Part shown: positions 1 through 6,065 of the stretch, piece after piece
Layout: each line of letters starts with the position of its first letter
Numbering within the stretch: position 1 is the stretch's first letter
Source: Acholeplasma sp. CAG:878
Lineage (GTDB): Bacteria > Bacillota_I > Bacilli_A > RF39 > UBA660
Direction of reading: 5' to 3'
Assembly: GCA_000432255.1 (NCBI GenBank)
Contig: HF989891.1
Span: 1-23,591, forward strand
DNA length: 23,591 nt
Notes under the pieces: model-generated
What the model saw: only the letters and a program-made list of their open reading frames with translations
What the model was told of the DNA's origin: nothing
Databases searched by the model: none
Translations under genes and position numbers: made by a program

Positions 1-180
1 GGAAGTAATACTGGTGGATGGTATTCAGATTACGCGGGCTTCCCGAACTCTAGCTACTCTTGGTTCATTCGCGGGGGCAACTATGTCAGTGGTACTTTTG
101 CAGGAGTGTTCTTCTTCATCAGCGACATTGGTGGTGCCTACAGTAACAACTCGGCTCGTGCTGTTCTTTCCGCTCAATAG
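1..180 (+). CDS. 3' end of DGR target protein (C-type-lectin-like variable domain), partial
   Basis: This is the last 59 codons of a gene that begins outside the window, read in frame 1 and ending at TAG 178-180. The residues GGWYSDYAGF, SWFIRGGNY, AGVFFF and SARAVLSAQ match the C-terminal ligand-binding half of the C-type-lectin/formylglycine-generating-enzyme-like fold that DGRs diversify. The variable repeat covers almost the whole fragment, so the protein ends only one codon (CAA) after the repeat. All 14 differences from the template lie in 12 codons and all change the amino acid (for example Asn to Gly, Tyr, Ser, Phe, Ile or Asp). What the full protein is (surface protein, prophage tail protein or other) cannot be told because the N-terminal part is missing. 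The overlapping reading frame at 14-226 is a shadow. Confidence 0.9.
   Translation, partial: GSNTGGWYSDYAGFPNSSYSWFIRGGNYVSGTFAGVFFFISDIGGAYSNNSARAVLSAQ
32..175 (+). repeat. DGR variable repeat (VR)
   Basis: This 144-bp segment aligns without gaps to 388-531 (offset 356). It differs at 14 positions and in every case the template has A: eight A-to-T or A-to-C/G changes fall between 94 and 139 and the rest upstream. The last 36 bp (140-175) are identical to the template, and homology stops at 176. That identical, C/G/T-rich 3' end is where the IMH (initiation of mutagenic homing) site is expected. The VR sits at the extreme 3' end of the target coding sequence, as in known DGRs. Confidence 0.96.
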
Positions 181-291
181 ACTTGGCGGAGTGAAACGAA
201 GCAAAGGCTATTTCCCTTTGACTTGAATAATGAATAAATAATAAAAAGAAATAATTCAAAATATATTAAGAAATGCATTGTCGAAGCATAT

Positions 292-322
292 GGTCGCCCT
301 TTCCCTTTTTCAAAGGGCGACC
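292..322. other. Perfect 11-bp GC-rich hairpin downstream of VR
   Basis: The arms GGTCGCCCTTT (292-302) and AAAGGGCGACC (312-322) pair perfectly around a 9-nt loop. The hairpin lies about 115 bp after the target stop codon and just upstream of the TR promoter. No T-run follows on the plus strand, so a classical terminator is not clear. Known DGRs can have a hairpin/cruciform just after VR that helps homing, but usually only a few bases away, so that role is uncertain here. Confidence 0.7.
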
Positions 323-341
323 CTTAATATAAAATTAAATT

Positions 342-350
342 TGGTATAAT
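342..350 (+). promoter_or_regulatory. Extended -10 promoter for the TR RNA
   Basis: TGGTATAAT is a perfect extended -10 element at 342-350; no good -35 is seen 16-18 bp upstream. It would start a transcript near 357, about 31 nt before the TR, reading through TR and spacer toward the accessory genes. The same extended -10 form is found ahead of mbl in this window. Confidence 0.6.
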
Positions 351-387
351 TTATTAAGATAGATTATATAGGGCAAAAGGTCAGTAG

Positions 388-531
388 ACGCGAACTTCCC
401 GAACTCTAGCAACTCTTGGTTCATTCGCGGGGGCAACTATGACAATGGTACTAATGCAGGAGTGTTCTACTTCAACAACAACAATGGTGGTGACAACAGT
501 AACAACTCGGCTCGTGCTGTTCTTTCCGCTC
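388..531 (+). repeat. DGR template repeat (TR)
   Basis: This is the invariant 144-bp donor copy, with 37 adenines, 14 of which are altered in the VR. Read in the VR frame it is rich in AAC/AAT codons (including four in a row at about 470-481). No codon in it can become a stop by changing adenines alone, a known design feature of DGR templates. G+C is 70/144, far above the surrounding sequence. It is not part of a convincing gene in its own position. Confidence 0.96.
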
Positions 532-714
532 TTAGACTATATTGTTAGATAGCTTTAAGATATAGTTCAAGGACTATATAAAAGATTATAATATAGAGAC
601 CTAAGTCCTACATACTAAAAATAAAGTAAGTATAATTTGGTATGTAAAAATATAATGGGATAGTATTAGGGTTAGTAGCAAAATGGTGAAAGTCCGAAAC
701 TATTATATGATTTT

Positions 715-765
715 AGCAGTATTAAATTGGTCAAATGACTATGTTTAATGCTGCTTATTTTTTTT
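715..765 (+). terminator. Terminator-like hairpin between TR RNA and the MSL-avd-RT operon
   Basis: The arms 715-726 and 744-755 pair over 12 bp with a single G-U. Inside them GGTCA and TGACT can pair further. The hairpin is followed by eight T (758-765), and GGAGG of the first accessory gene starts at 766. It therefore looks like an intrinsic terminator that would end the TR RNA, or an attenuator that sets how much RT operon message is made. Confidence 0.75.
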
Positions 766-778
766 GGAGGTATGTTAT

Positions 779-1150
779 ATGAGTAAGTTGTATAATAGGT
801 ATAAAACATTAAAAAATAAAGAAGATATAGTATATATATTTAAAGTAGGTATGTTTTATGTGATATTAGATGATGATGCTAAAATTTTAAGTAAATTATT
901 AAATTTAAAGTTAATTCCACTTAATAGTGAGGTTAATAAATGTGGTTTCCCTGTAAATAGTTTAAAAAAATACGAAAAAATATTAAAAGATAATAAAATT
1001 AAATATAAAATAATTGAAGATTATGAAGAAAATAAAGATTTGAATCAGTTTTTAAATAAGATTAAAAAATATGATATTGATAATATGACAGGTATTAAAG
1101 CACTAGAGTTAATATATGAGTTAAAGGAAATAATAAATGGAACTAGATGA
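779..1150 (+). CDS. DGR accessory protein MSL (MutS-like)
   Basis: This 123-aa protein starts at ATG 779, 8 nt after GGAGG (766-770); an in-frame TTG at 764 overlaps the ribosome binding site and is unlikely. Residues about 12-81 resemble MutS domain I, the mismatch-recognition domain: DIVYIFKVGMFYVIL matches the MutS pattern around GDFYE, and CGFPVNSLKKYEKIL matches its GIPYHALExYL. The intercalating Phe is kept (F26) but the Glu of Phe-x-Glu is Val (V28). Residues about 101-121 (DNMTGIKALELIYELKEII) resemble the extreme C-terminus of MutS (LTPxxALxxLYxLK). The clamp, connector and ATPase domains are absent. MutS-like ORFs are a reported accessory class in DGRs; their function is unknown. 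The stop overlaps the avd start by 14 bp, implying coupled translation. Confidence 0.75.
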   Translation: MSKLYNRYKTLKNKEDIVYIFKVGMFYVILDDDAKILSKLLNLKLIPLNSEVNKCGFPVNSLKKYEKILKDNKIKYKIIEDYEENKDLNQFLNKIKKYDIDNMTGIKALELIYELKEIINGTR

Positions 1151-1487
1151 ATTAAAAATATATAAACAATATGTTGAAATGATTTATTATACCGAACAAA
1201 TATTAAAAAAATACCCTAAAAGTGAAAGATTCGCATTAGTATCTTCAATTAAAAACAAAACTTATGAGGGATTAGAATGTATTATAAGAGTTTATAAAGT
1301 TTTTGAAAAAAAAGAAAAATACAAATATTTAAATGAATTAGATGTTTATTTAAAAACTTTGAAGGTATTGATTAGGGTATCATATAAAAATAAGTATATC
1401 AGTTCTAAAAATTATAGTGCGTGGGTAAAAAAAATAACTAATATCAATAATTTAATGTTAGGATGGTTTAAATGTGTAAAAGTATAA
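1137..1487 (+). CDS. avd: DGR accessory variability determinant (Avd-like four-helix protein)
   Basis: This 116-aa, lysine-rich, all-helical protein has the pattern of the Avd / 23S-rRNA-intervening-sequence (four-helix bundle) family: an N-terminal helix with tyrosines, KKYPKSERFALVSSI near residue 24, then helices rich in Lys and Leu. In the Bordetella phage DGR, Avd is a pentameric basic ring that binds the reverse transcriptase and template RNA and is essential for cDNA synthesis. It overlaps MSL by 14 bp upstream and the RT by 16 bp downstream, so the three are one translationally coupled operon. The family call rests on pattern and context, not on catalytic residues, since the family has none. 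Confidence 0.85.
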   Translation: MELDELKIYKQYVEMIYYTEQILKKYPKSERFALVSSIKNKTYEGLECIIRVYKVFEKKEKYKYLNELDVYLKTLKVLIRVSYKNKYISSKNYSAWVKKITNINNLMLGWFKCVKV

Positions 1488-2482
1488 AAGAAAAATTCGA
1501 TGAAAAACTAACATTTGAAAAATTATTAGAAGCCGAAAAACGAGCAAAAAAGGGTAAGGGAAATAAAAAAGAAATTTTAAAGTATGAAGTTGATTTAGAA
1601 ACTAATATAATGAACTTGTATAATAGTTTAAAAGATGGAACATATAAAATGGGTGAATATAGGGTATTTACTATATATGAACCAAAGGAAAGAGTAATAA
1701 AATCTTTACCTTTTAATGATAGAATAGTTCATCAATGGTATATCGAAGAGTTTATAAAACCTTATATTTTAAAAAGATTTATAAATGATAGTTATGCTTG
1801 TATTGATAAAAGAGGAACTCATCTAGCAATAAAAAAATTGCAAAAATATATAAGAGAAAACAAAGATTGTTATGTTTTAAAATGTGATATTAAAAAATAT
1901 TTTCATAGTATTAATAAAGATATATTGTTTTCTATTATGTCAAAATATATAAGGAATCAAAAATTGTTAGAATTAACAAAGGTATTTATATATGATACAG
2001 AAGAGCTTAAAGGCATACCAATTGGAAATTACACTAGTCAATATTTTGCTAATATATATTTGAATGAGTTAGATTATTTTGTAAAACAAGAATTAAAAAT
2101 AAAATATTATCTACGATATATGGATGATTTTGTTTTATTAATTAATAATAAAGAAGAAGCAAAAAATGTTTTGGATAAAATTAGAACTTTTTTAGATTTG
2201 AAGTTAAATTTGGAATTGAATAAAAAAACATGTTATTATCCTAGTTATAAAGGAGTAAATTTTTGTGGATATATAGTGTATAATACTCATATATTGATTA
2301 GAAAAAGAAGTATAAAAAAAATAAAGAGAAAAATTAACAAATGGAATATACTTTATAATAATGAGCAATTAGATTACCATAAATTTATACTGTGTTTTAA
2401 TAGTTTTAAAGGACATATAAAACACGCTAATAGTTATAACTTATATAACAAGTTATGTGAAAAATTAGAGTTTGAATATTAA
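1472..2482 (+). CDS. DGR reverse transcriptase
   Basis: This 336-aa protein has the usual DGR-RT length and no maturase or endonuclease domain. RT motifs appear in order: finger region with RVFTIYEPKERVIKSLPFNDR (about 64-84), the first catalytic Asp in CDIKKYF (D139), IGNYTSQ at 184-190, YMDD at 216-219 and a CGYIVY turn at 265-270. The SQ form of motif 4 (IGxxxSQ in place of the QGxxxSP of other RTs) is diagnostic of DGR RTs and is linked to their low fidelity opposite template adenine. ATG 1472 lies inside avd, 5 nt after AGGATGG. An intrinsic terminator starts within the last codons. It would copy the TR RNA at 388-531 into mutated cDNA for homing into VR at 32-175. Confidence 0.95.
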   Translation: MCKSIKEKFDEKLTFEKLLEAEKRAKKGKGNKKEILKYEVDLETNIMNLYNSLKDGTYKMGEYRVFTIYEPKERVIKSLPFNDRIVHQWYIEEFIKPYILKRFINDSYACIDKRGTHLAIKKLQKYIRENKDCYVLKCDIKKYFHSINKDILFSIMSKYIRNQKLLELTKVFIYDTEELKGIPIGNYTSQYFANIYLNELDYFVKQELKIKYYLRYMDDFVLLINNKEEAKNVLDKIRTFLDLKLNLELNKKTCYYPSYKGVNFCGYIVYNTHILIRKRSIKKIKRKINKWNILYNNEQLDYHKFILCFNSFKGHIKHANSYNLYNKLCEKLEFEY

Positions 2483-2505
2483 ATGATTATTTTAACTCTT
2501 TTTTT
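2467..2505 (+). terminator. Intrinsic terminator of the DGR operon
   Basis: AGAGTT (2467-2472) pairs with AACTCT (2494-2499), and the stem extends inward by about five more pairs after one T-T mismatch. It is followed by T-run 2499-2505. It overlaps the RT stop codon. Confidence 0.75.
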
Positions 2506-2785
2506 ATTATAATTTATATGAGATATGTTCTTATAAATATAATAAAAAGAATATTATGATATATTATTTAAAATAGATATATAAATATGTTTTATTTTTT
2601 GATAAATCTAATGAAATTATAAAACTCATTATTAGTTTTTTCAATAAAATCTAAAAAAGATTACAAACAAATAACAATGTCGATAGTGATTTAAATAGAT
2701 GTAAGGAATATTAATATAAAAAATTATTTTAATTAGTATAAAATAAAACATATAAACCAAAATACAAAAAGAAAGTGAGGTTTAT
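2506..2785. other. AT-rich intergenic region, no gene seen
   Basis: Between the DGR terminator and spoVT I see no coding sequence on either strand. A small hairpin AAAACT/AGTTTT (2621-2639) followed by T is the only structure of note. No convincing sigma-A promoter was found for spoVT; a sporulation sigma promoter could be present but I cannot assign one. Confidence 0.6.
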
Positions 2786-3319
2786 ATGAAAGCAACTGGA
2801 ATTGTAAGGAGAATAGATGAATTAGGTCGAATTGTTATTCCAAAAGAAATAAGAAAAACACTTAGGATTAAAGATGGAGAAAATTTAGAAATTTATGTTG
2901 CTCCAGATGAAAGTATTATATTAAAAAAACACTCTTTACTAAAAAAAATGGAATCGTTTGCTCAAGATTTATGTGATTCTGTTTATGCATTTATAAAAGA
3001 AAATATAATCATAACAGATAGTGATAAAATAATAGCTGTAGCAGGTGAATTAAAGAAAAAATTAATTGACCAAGAATTAAGTGATGAGATTGATAGTAAA
3101 ATAATAAGAAGGGAAGAGATGTTAGAAAAACATATAAAACCGTTAACTATAACAAATGATGTTTCTATAGAGTGTGCTTACGCTATTTCTCCAGTAATAA
3201 TAAATGGTGATTGTCAAGGTTCAGTTATGATAATATCTAAAAACAAATCTATTGATGAAACAACATTTAAAATAACGCAAATAATAAGTGAATTTATTAA
3301 AAAAAACATTGAAATGTAA
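2786..3319 (+). CDS. spoVT: Stage V sporulation protein T, AbrB-family regulator
   Basis: This 177-aa protein is close to the 178 aa of Bacillus SpoVT. Residues 1-50 are an AbrB-type swapped-hairpin DNA-binding domain (MKATGIVRRIDELGRIVIPK, then RKTLRIKDGENLEIYV). Residues about 55-177 form a GAF-like domain with QGSVMIISKNK near the end, as in SpoVT. The length and GAF domain separate it from the short AbrB paralogue. SpoVT tunes forespore gene expression late in sporulation under sigma-G. The ribosome binding site GTGAGG sits 6 nt ahead of the ATG. In Bacillus spoVT lies elsewhere, so its place next to a DGR and tatD is lineage-specific. Confidence 0.92.
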   Translation: MKATGIVRRIDELGRIVIPKEIRKTLRIKDGENLEIYVAPDESIILKKHSLLKKMESFAQDLCDSVYAFIKENIIITDSDKIIAVAGELKKKLIDQELSDEIDSKIIRREEMLEKHIKPLTITNDVSIECAYAISPVIINGDCQGSVMIISKNKSIDETTFKITQIISEFIKKNIEM

Positions 3320-3419
3320 ATAGTTGTAAAATGTCGGAATTTGATTTATAATTATTCTTCCATATTGTTTGTTTTCATGATATAGTAGAATTGTACACTA
3401 AAAGGAGAAAAGAATAAAA

Positions 3420-3593
3420 ATGGATGAAAAAAAACAAGATGTACTATTTGGCTCGTTATTGATATTTATGCCAATATGTTTAGCAGTATGTGGTTTGTTT
3501 CATGATTTTCAAATTAGTGATGTAATTTATTTAGTAGGAGTTGCTTTTATAGCTGTACAATATATAATTGTCTATCGAAAAAATAATCGATAG
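3420..3593 (+). CDS. Small two-helix membrane protein, unknown function
   Basis: This 57-aa protein starts at ATG 3420, with AGGAG at 3403-3407. After a short acidic/basic N-terminus (MDEKKQD) there are two hydrophobic segments, about residues 8-27 and 35-52, joined by HDFQISD, and a basic tail (RKKN-type, YRKNNR). I do not recognise the family. A good start site, its own terminator and clear membrane topology support it as a real gene. It stands between spoVT and tatD as a single-gene unit. Confidence 0.7.
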   Translation: MDEKKQDVLFGSLLIFMPICLAVCGLFHDFQISDVIYLVGVAFIAVQYIIVYRKNNR

Positions 3594-3599
3594 ATTTTT
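3571..3599 (+). terminator. Intrinsic terminator of the small membrane protein gene
   Basis: TCTATCGA (3571-3578) pairs perfectly with TCGATAGA (3587-3594) around an 8-nt A-rich loop, followed by TTTTT. It overlaps the end of the coding sequence. Confidence 0.75.
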
Positions 3600-3635
3600 A
3601 ATTTAAAAAAAATATATAAAATAATAGTAATTTTG

Positions 3636-3644
3636 TGATAAAAT
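3636..3644 (+). promoter_or_regulatory. Extended -10 promoter for tatD
   Basis: TGATAAAAT is an extended -10 element 19 nt ahead of the tatD ATG; no clear -35 is seen. It lies just after the upstream terminator, fitting a new transcript. Confidence 0.5.
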
Positions 3645-3662
3645 GCTTAAAGAGGTGGTTTT

Positions 3663-4418
3663 ATGATAGATACACATTGTCATTTAGAAGACTATGAAGA
3701 TGTAGAAACAGTAATAAATAAAATGGGAAATAATAAAATTATAGTAAGTGGAACAAACGATGAAAGTAATTTAAAGGTAATAGAACTATGTAATAAATAC
3801 AAAAATGTTTTTGGAACATTAGGAATACACCCTGAAGAAATAGAAAAAATAACCGATAATAGTTTTTCTATTATAGAAAATAATATGGAACACAAAAAAA
3901 TAGTTGGTATAGGAGAAATTGGACTAGATTATTATTGGAACAAAGAAAATAAAGAAAAACAAAAAGAATTATTTATTAAACAATTAGAAATAGCAAAAAA
4001 ATACGATAAAACAGTTATTGTTCATACAAGAGATGCTATAAATGATTCATACGAAATATTAAAAGAATATGGTAAAGGACTAAGAATTGACATTCATTGT
4101 TTTGCTGGTAGTGTTGAAATGGCTAATAAATTTATTGAATTAGGAGCAGTATTAGGTATTGGTGGTGTTTTAACTTTTAAAAATGCTAAAAAAATTCAAG
4201 AAGTAGTTGAAAAGATAGATTTAAAACATTTTGTTTTAGAAACAGATAGTCCATATTTAACTCCAGAACCTTTTAGAGGAAAGAGAAACGAACCATATAA
4301 TATATATTTTGTAGCAAAGAAAATAGCAGAGATTAAAGGAATTAGCATTGAAGAAGTATTTACTACTACTACTAGTACAGCTATTCGTCAATTTGACTTA
4401 AAAGACATAATGTGCTAA
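3663..4418 (+). CDS. tatD: TatD-family metal-dependent DNase
   Basis: This 251-aa protein has the full TatD TIM-barrel pattern: DTHCH with metal-binding His5 and His7, GIHPEE, GEIGLDYYW, VHTRDA, IHCFAGS and LETDSPYLTPEP. The family is a two-metal hydrolase with 3'-5' exonuclease/DNase activity, and the D in ETDSP is a metal ligand. In Bacillus the orthologue yabD precedes yabE (G5/3D domain), rnmV and ksgA. Here a 3D protein and rsmA follow directly, supporting the call. The ribosome binding site GAGGTGG lies ahead of ATG 3663. The promoter of the next gene lies in its last codons. Confidence 0.93.
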   Translation: MIDTHCHLEDYEDVETVINKMGNNKIIVSGTNDESNLKVIELCNKYKNVFGTLGIHPEEIEKITDNSFSIIENNMEHKKIVGIGEIGLDYYWNKENKEKQKELFIKQLEIAKKYDKTVIVHTRDAINDSYEILKEYGKGLRIDIHCFAGSVEMANKFIELGAVLGIGGVLTFKNAKKIQEVVEKIDLKHFVLETDSPYLTPEPFRGKRNEPYNIYFVAKKIAEIKGISIEEVFTTTTSTAIRQFDLKDIMC

Positions 4419-4421
4419 AAT
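4393..4421 (+). promoter_or_regulatory. Sigma-A promoter for the 3D-domain gene
   Basis: TTGACT (4393-4398) and TAAAAT (4416-4421) are separated by 17 bp, with TGC giving an extended -10. It is embedded in the tatD 3' end. Transcription would start about 25 nt before ATG 4453. Confidence 0.7.
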
Positions 4422-4452
4422 ACATGTATATTGTTAATTTGAGGTGAAGAAA

Positions 4453-5157
4453 ATGAGTCTTTTTTTACTACAATTAGTAGGAAAATGGATAAGTATAGCT
4501 TTATTATCAATTATTTCACTTTTCAATTTTGAAGTGAAAAACGAGGAATATTCAATAACTAACGATGATAATAGTAAAGGTGTTAGTGTTGTTACTAATG
4601 TTTTAGAATATAAAACAGAAAAAGTATATAATAAAAAAACACCTAAAAATATTTCGAAAACAATTACCGAAGGAAAAGATGGTCTATCATTTATTGATAA
4701 TGATGGAAATGAAGTAATTATTGAAGAAGTTGTTAATGAAGTAGTAGAAATAGGTACCGGAGCTTATGGCGTTTACAAAGGTATTATGACAGGATATGGT
4801 CCTGATTGTAAAACGTGTTCTGGCCGTGGATTTGTAGCATGCCGTACAGTCGATAAAAAAAGTTTCAATCTTATTAATGATGGAGTTTATTATAATGATG
4901 AAACTTATGGTGAAGTTAGAGTATTAGCGGCCGCACTTTCTAAATTTCCATGTGGCACAATTGTAAAAATTGAAAATTCTCGTATAGGAGATTTCATGGG
5001 AATTGTACTTGATACAGGTTATGATATGCGTAAACATTATAGTCAAGGTATATACCATTTTGATGTTGCTTATAGTACTGAAAAAGATGAAAAGGTATCA
5101 AAAACAACTGATATGAGTGGAAAAGTAGTTTATAATGTACAAAGATGGGGTTGGTAA
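4453..5157 (+). CDS. G5-like / 3D-domain cell wall protein (YabE/RpfB-like)
   Basis: This 234-aa protein is read from ATG 4453, 5 nt after GAGGTGA; a GTG at 4444 lies inside that ribosome binding site. Residues about 5-24 are a single hydrophobic signal or anchor segment. A middle part (about 52-98, YKTEKVYNKKTPKNISKTI onward) resembles a G5 module. Residues about 103-234 carry a 3D-type domain: GIMTGYGPDC, GRGFVACR, FPCGTIVKIE, GIVLDTGYDM and HFDVAYS, with the conserved aspartates and several Cys. 3D domains are found in lytic transglycosylases such as MltA and resuscitation factors, so a peptidoglycan-active role at the cell surface is inferred. Its position between tatD and rsmA equals that of yabE in Bacillus. 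It is shorter than YabE, which has extra N-terminal domains. Confidence 0.75.
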   Translation: MSLFLLQLVGKWISIALLSIISLFNFEVKNEEYSITNDDNSKGVSVVTNVLEYKTEKVYNKKTPKNISKTITEGKDGLSFIDNDGNEVIIEEVVNEVVEIGTGAYGVYKGIMTGYGPDCKTCSGRGFVACRTVDKKSFNLINDGVYYNDETYGEVRVLAAALSKFPCGTIVKIENSRIGDFMGIVLDTGYDMRKHYSQGIYHFDVAYSTEKDEKVSKTTDMSGKVVYNVQRWGW

Positions 5158-5179
5158 AACCTCGTTTTTTTGATATAAT
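5151..5179 (+). promoter_or_regulatory. Sigma-A promoter for rsmA
   Basis: TTGGTA (5151-5156), a 17-bp spacer and TATAAT (5174-5179) with TGA extension form a strong promoter. It starts in the last codons of the 3D gene and supports the downstream start at 5199, since an ATG at 5145 would lie upstream of the promoter. Confidence 0.75.
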
Positions 5180-5198
5180 TATTTTTGGAAGTGATATT

Positions 5199-6008
5199 AT
5201 GGATTATTCTCCAAAAAAAATAAAAGAATTTAATTTCAAAAAAAAATTTGGTCAAAATTTTATAATTGATGAGAATATAGTTAATCAAATTGTAGAAAAA
5301 AGTGAAATTGATGATTCTACTCTTGTTATAGAAATAGGACCTGGTAGTGGTGCATTAACATATAAATTAGCAAAAAAAGCTAAAAACGTTTTGTGTTATG
5401 AAATTGATACTAGTTTAAAAGAAATACTTGAAAACAATCTAAATGGTTTATCAAATGTAAAAATAAAATTTGAAGATTTTTTGTTATCAAACCCACAAAA
5501 TGAAATAAAAAATTATGATTATAAAAAGCTATATGTTGTTGCTAACTTACCGTATTATATAACCACGCCAATTATAATGAAAATAATTGAGGAATTAGAT
5601 GTTGATAAAATTGTTGTTATGGTTCAAAAAGAAGTAGGAAATAGATTTAAAGCAAAACCTAATACAAAAGAATATAATTCATTAAGTGTTTATTTAAATT
5701 ATTATTTTAACATAAAAAAAATATGTGATGTTTCAAGAAACGTATTTATACCAAAACCTAATGTAGATAGTATTGTTGTATTATTTGAAAAAAAAGAAAA
5801 ACTAAAAGTAAATGATGAAAAATTTTTTTTCAAATTGGTTAAAGATAGTTTTAAACAAAAGAGAAAAACACTTAAAAATAATTTAGTAGATTATGATTTA
5901 AAAAAAATAGAAGAAGTATTAAAAAAATATAATTTTTCATTATCAGTTAGAGCAGAACAACTTGATTTATCCATATTTATAGATTTAGCAAACAATTTAA
6001 GACCTTAG
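5199..6008 (+). CDS. rsmA: 16S rRNA dimethyladenosine transferase RsmA (KsgA)
   Basis: This 269-aa SAM-dependent methyltransferase dimethylates two adjacent adenines in helix 45 of 16S rRNA late in 30S assembly. Motifs: KKKFGQNF at the N-terminus, the SAM-binding loop EIGPGSGALT, catalytic NLPYYITTPI, MVQKEV, PKPNVDS, KQKRKTLKNNL and RAEQL. The start is ATG 5199, after GGAAGTGAT; an upstream in-frame ATG (5145) would add 18 unrelated residues and precede the promoter. In Bacillus rnmV, the 5S rRNA maturase gene, lies between yabE and ksgA; it is absent here. Confidence 0.95.
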   Translation: MDYSPKKIKEFNFKKKFGQNFIIDENIVNQIVEKSEIDDSTLVIEIGPGSGALTYKLAKKAKNVLCYEIDTSLKEILENNLNGLSNVKIKFEDFLLSNPQNEIKNYDYKKLYVVANLPYYITTPIIMKIIEELDVDKIVVMVQKEVGNRFKAKPNTKEYNSLSVYLNYYFNIKKICDVSRNVFIPKPNVDSIVVLFEKKEKLKVNDEKFFFKLVKDSFKQKRKTLKNNLVDYDLKKIEEVLKKYNFSLSVRAEQLDLSIFIDLANNLRP

Positions 6009-6016
6009 GGTCTTTT
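5999..6016 (+). terminator. Weak terminator-like hairpin at rsmA end
   Basis: AAGACC (5999-6004) and GGTCTT (6009-6014) form a 6-bp stem with a 4-nt loop, followed by only a short T stretch. It overlaps the rsmA stop; partial read-through into the symporter gene is possible. Confidence 0.45.
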
Positions 6017-6065
6017 AATTATTACTAAATTATTGTTAAATATCATATTAATTAATAGGTGAAAT

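Larger units (their letters stand above)
357..765 (+). ncRNA. Predicted DGR template RNA (TR plus 3' spacer)
   Basis: The inferred transcript runs from the promoter at 342-350 to the terminator-like hairpin at 715-765, about 410 nt. It contains TR (388-531) and a roughly 180-nt non-coding spacer rich in short complementary segments. In studied DGRs the RNA just 3' of TR is needed for cDNA priming by the Avd-RT complex. Boundaries are inferred from the promoter and hairpin only. Confidence 0.6.

Noticed and set aside
14..226. 70-aa frame over the VR
   Set aside because: It is out of phase with the lectin-like frame. The VR substitutions fit AAY codons of frame 1, and the frame 1 product matches known DGR targets.
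388..531. TR as a second gene copy
   Set aside because: It has no start, ribosome binding site or continuing frame; its role as a template fits the adenine pattern.
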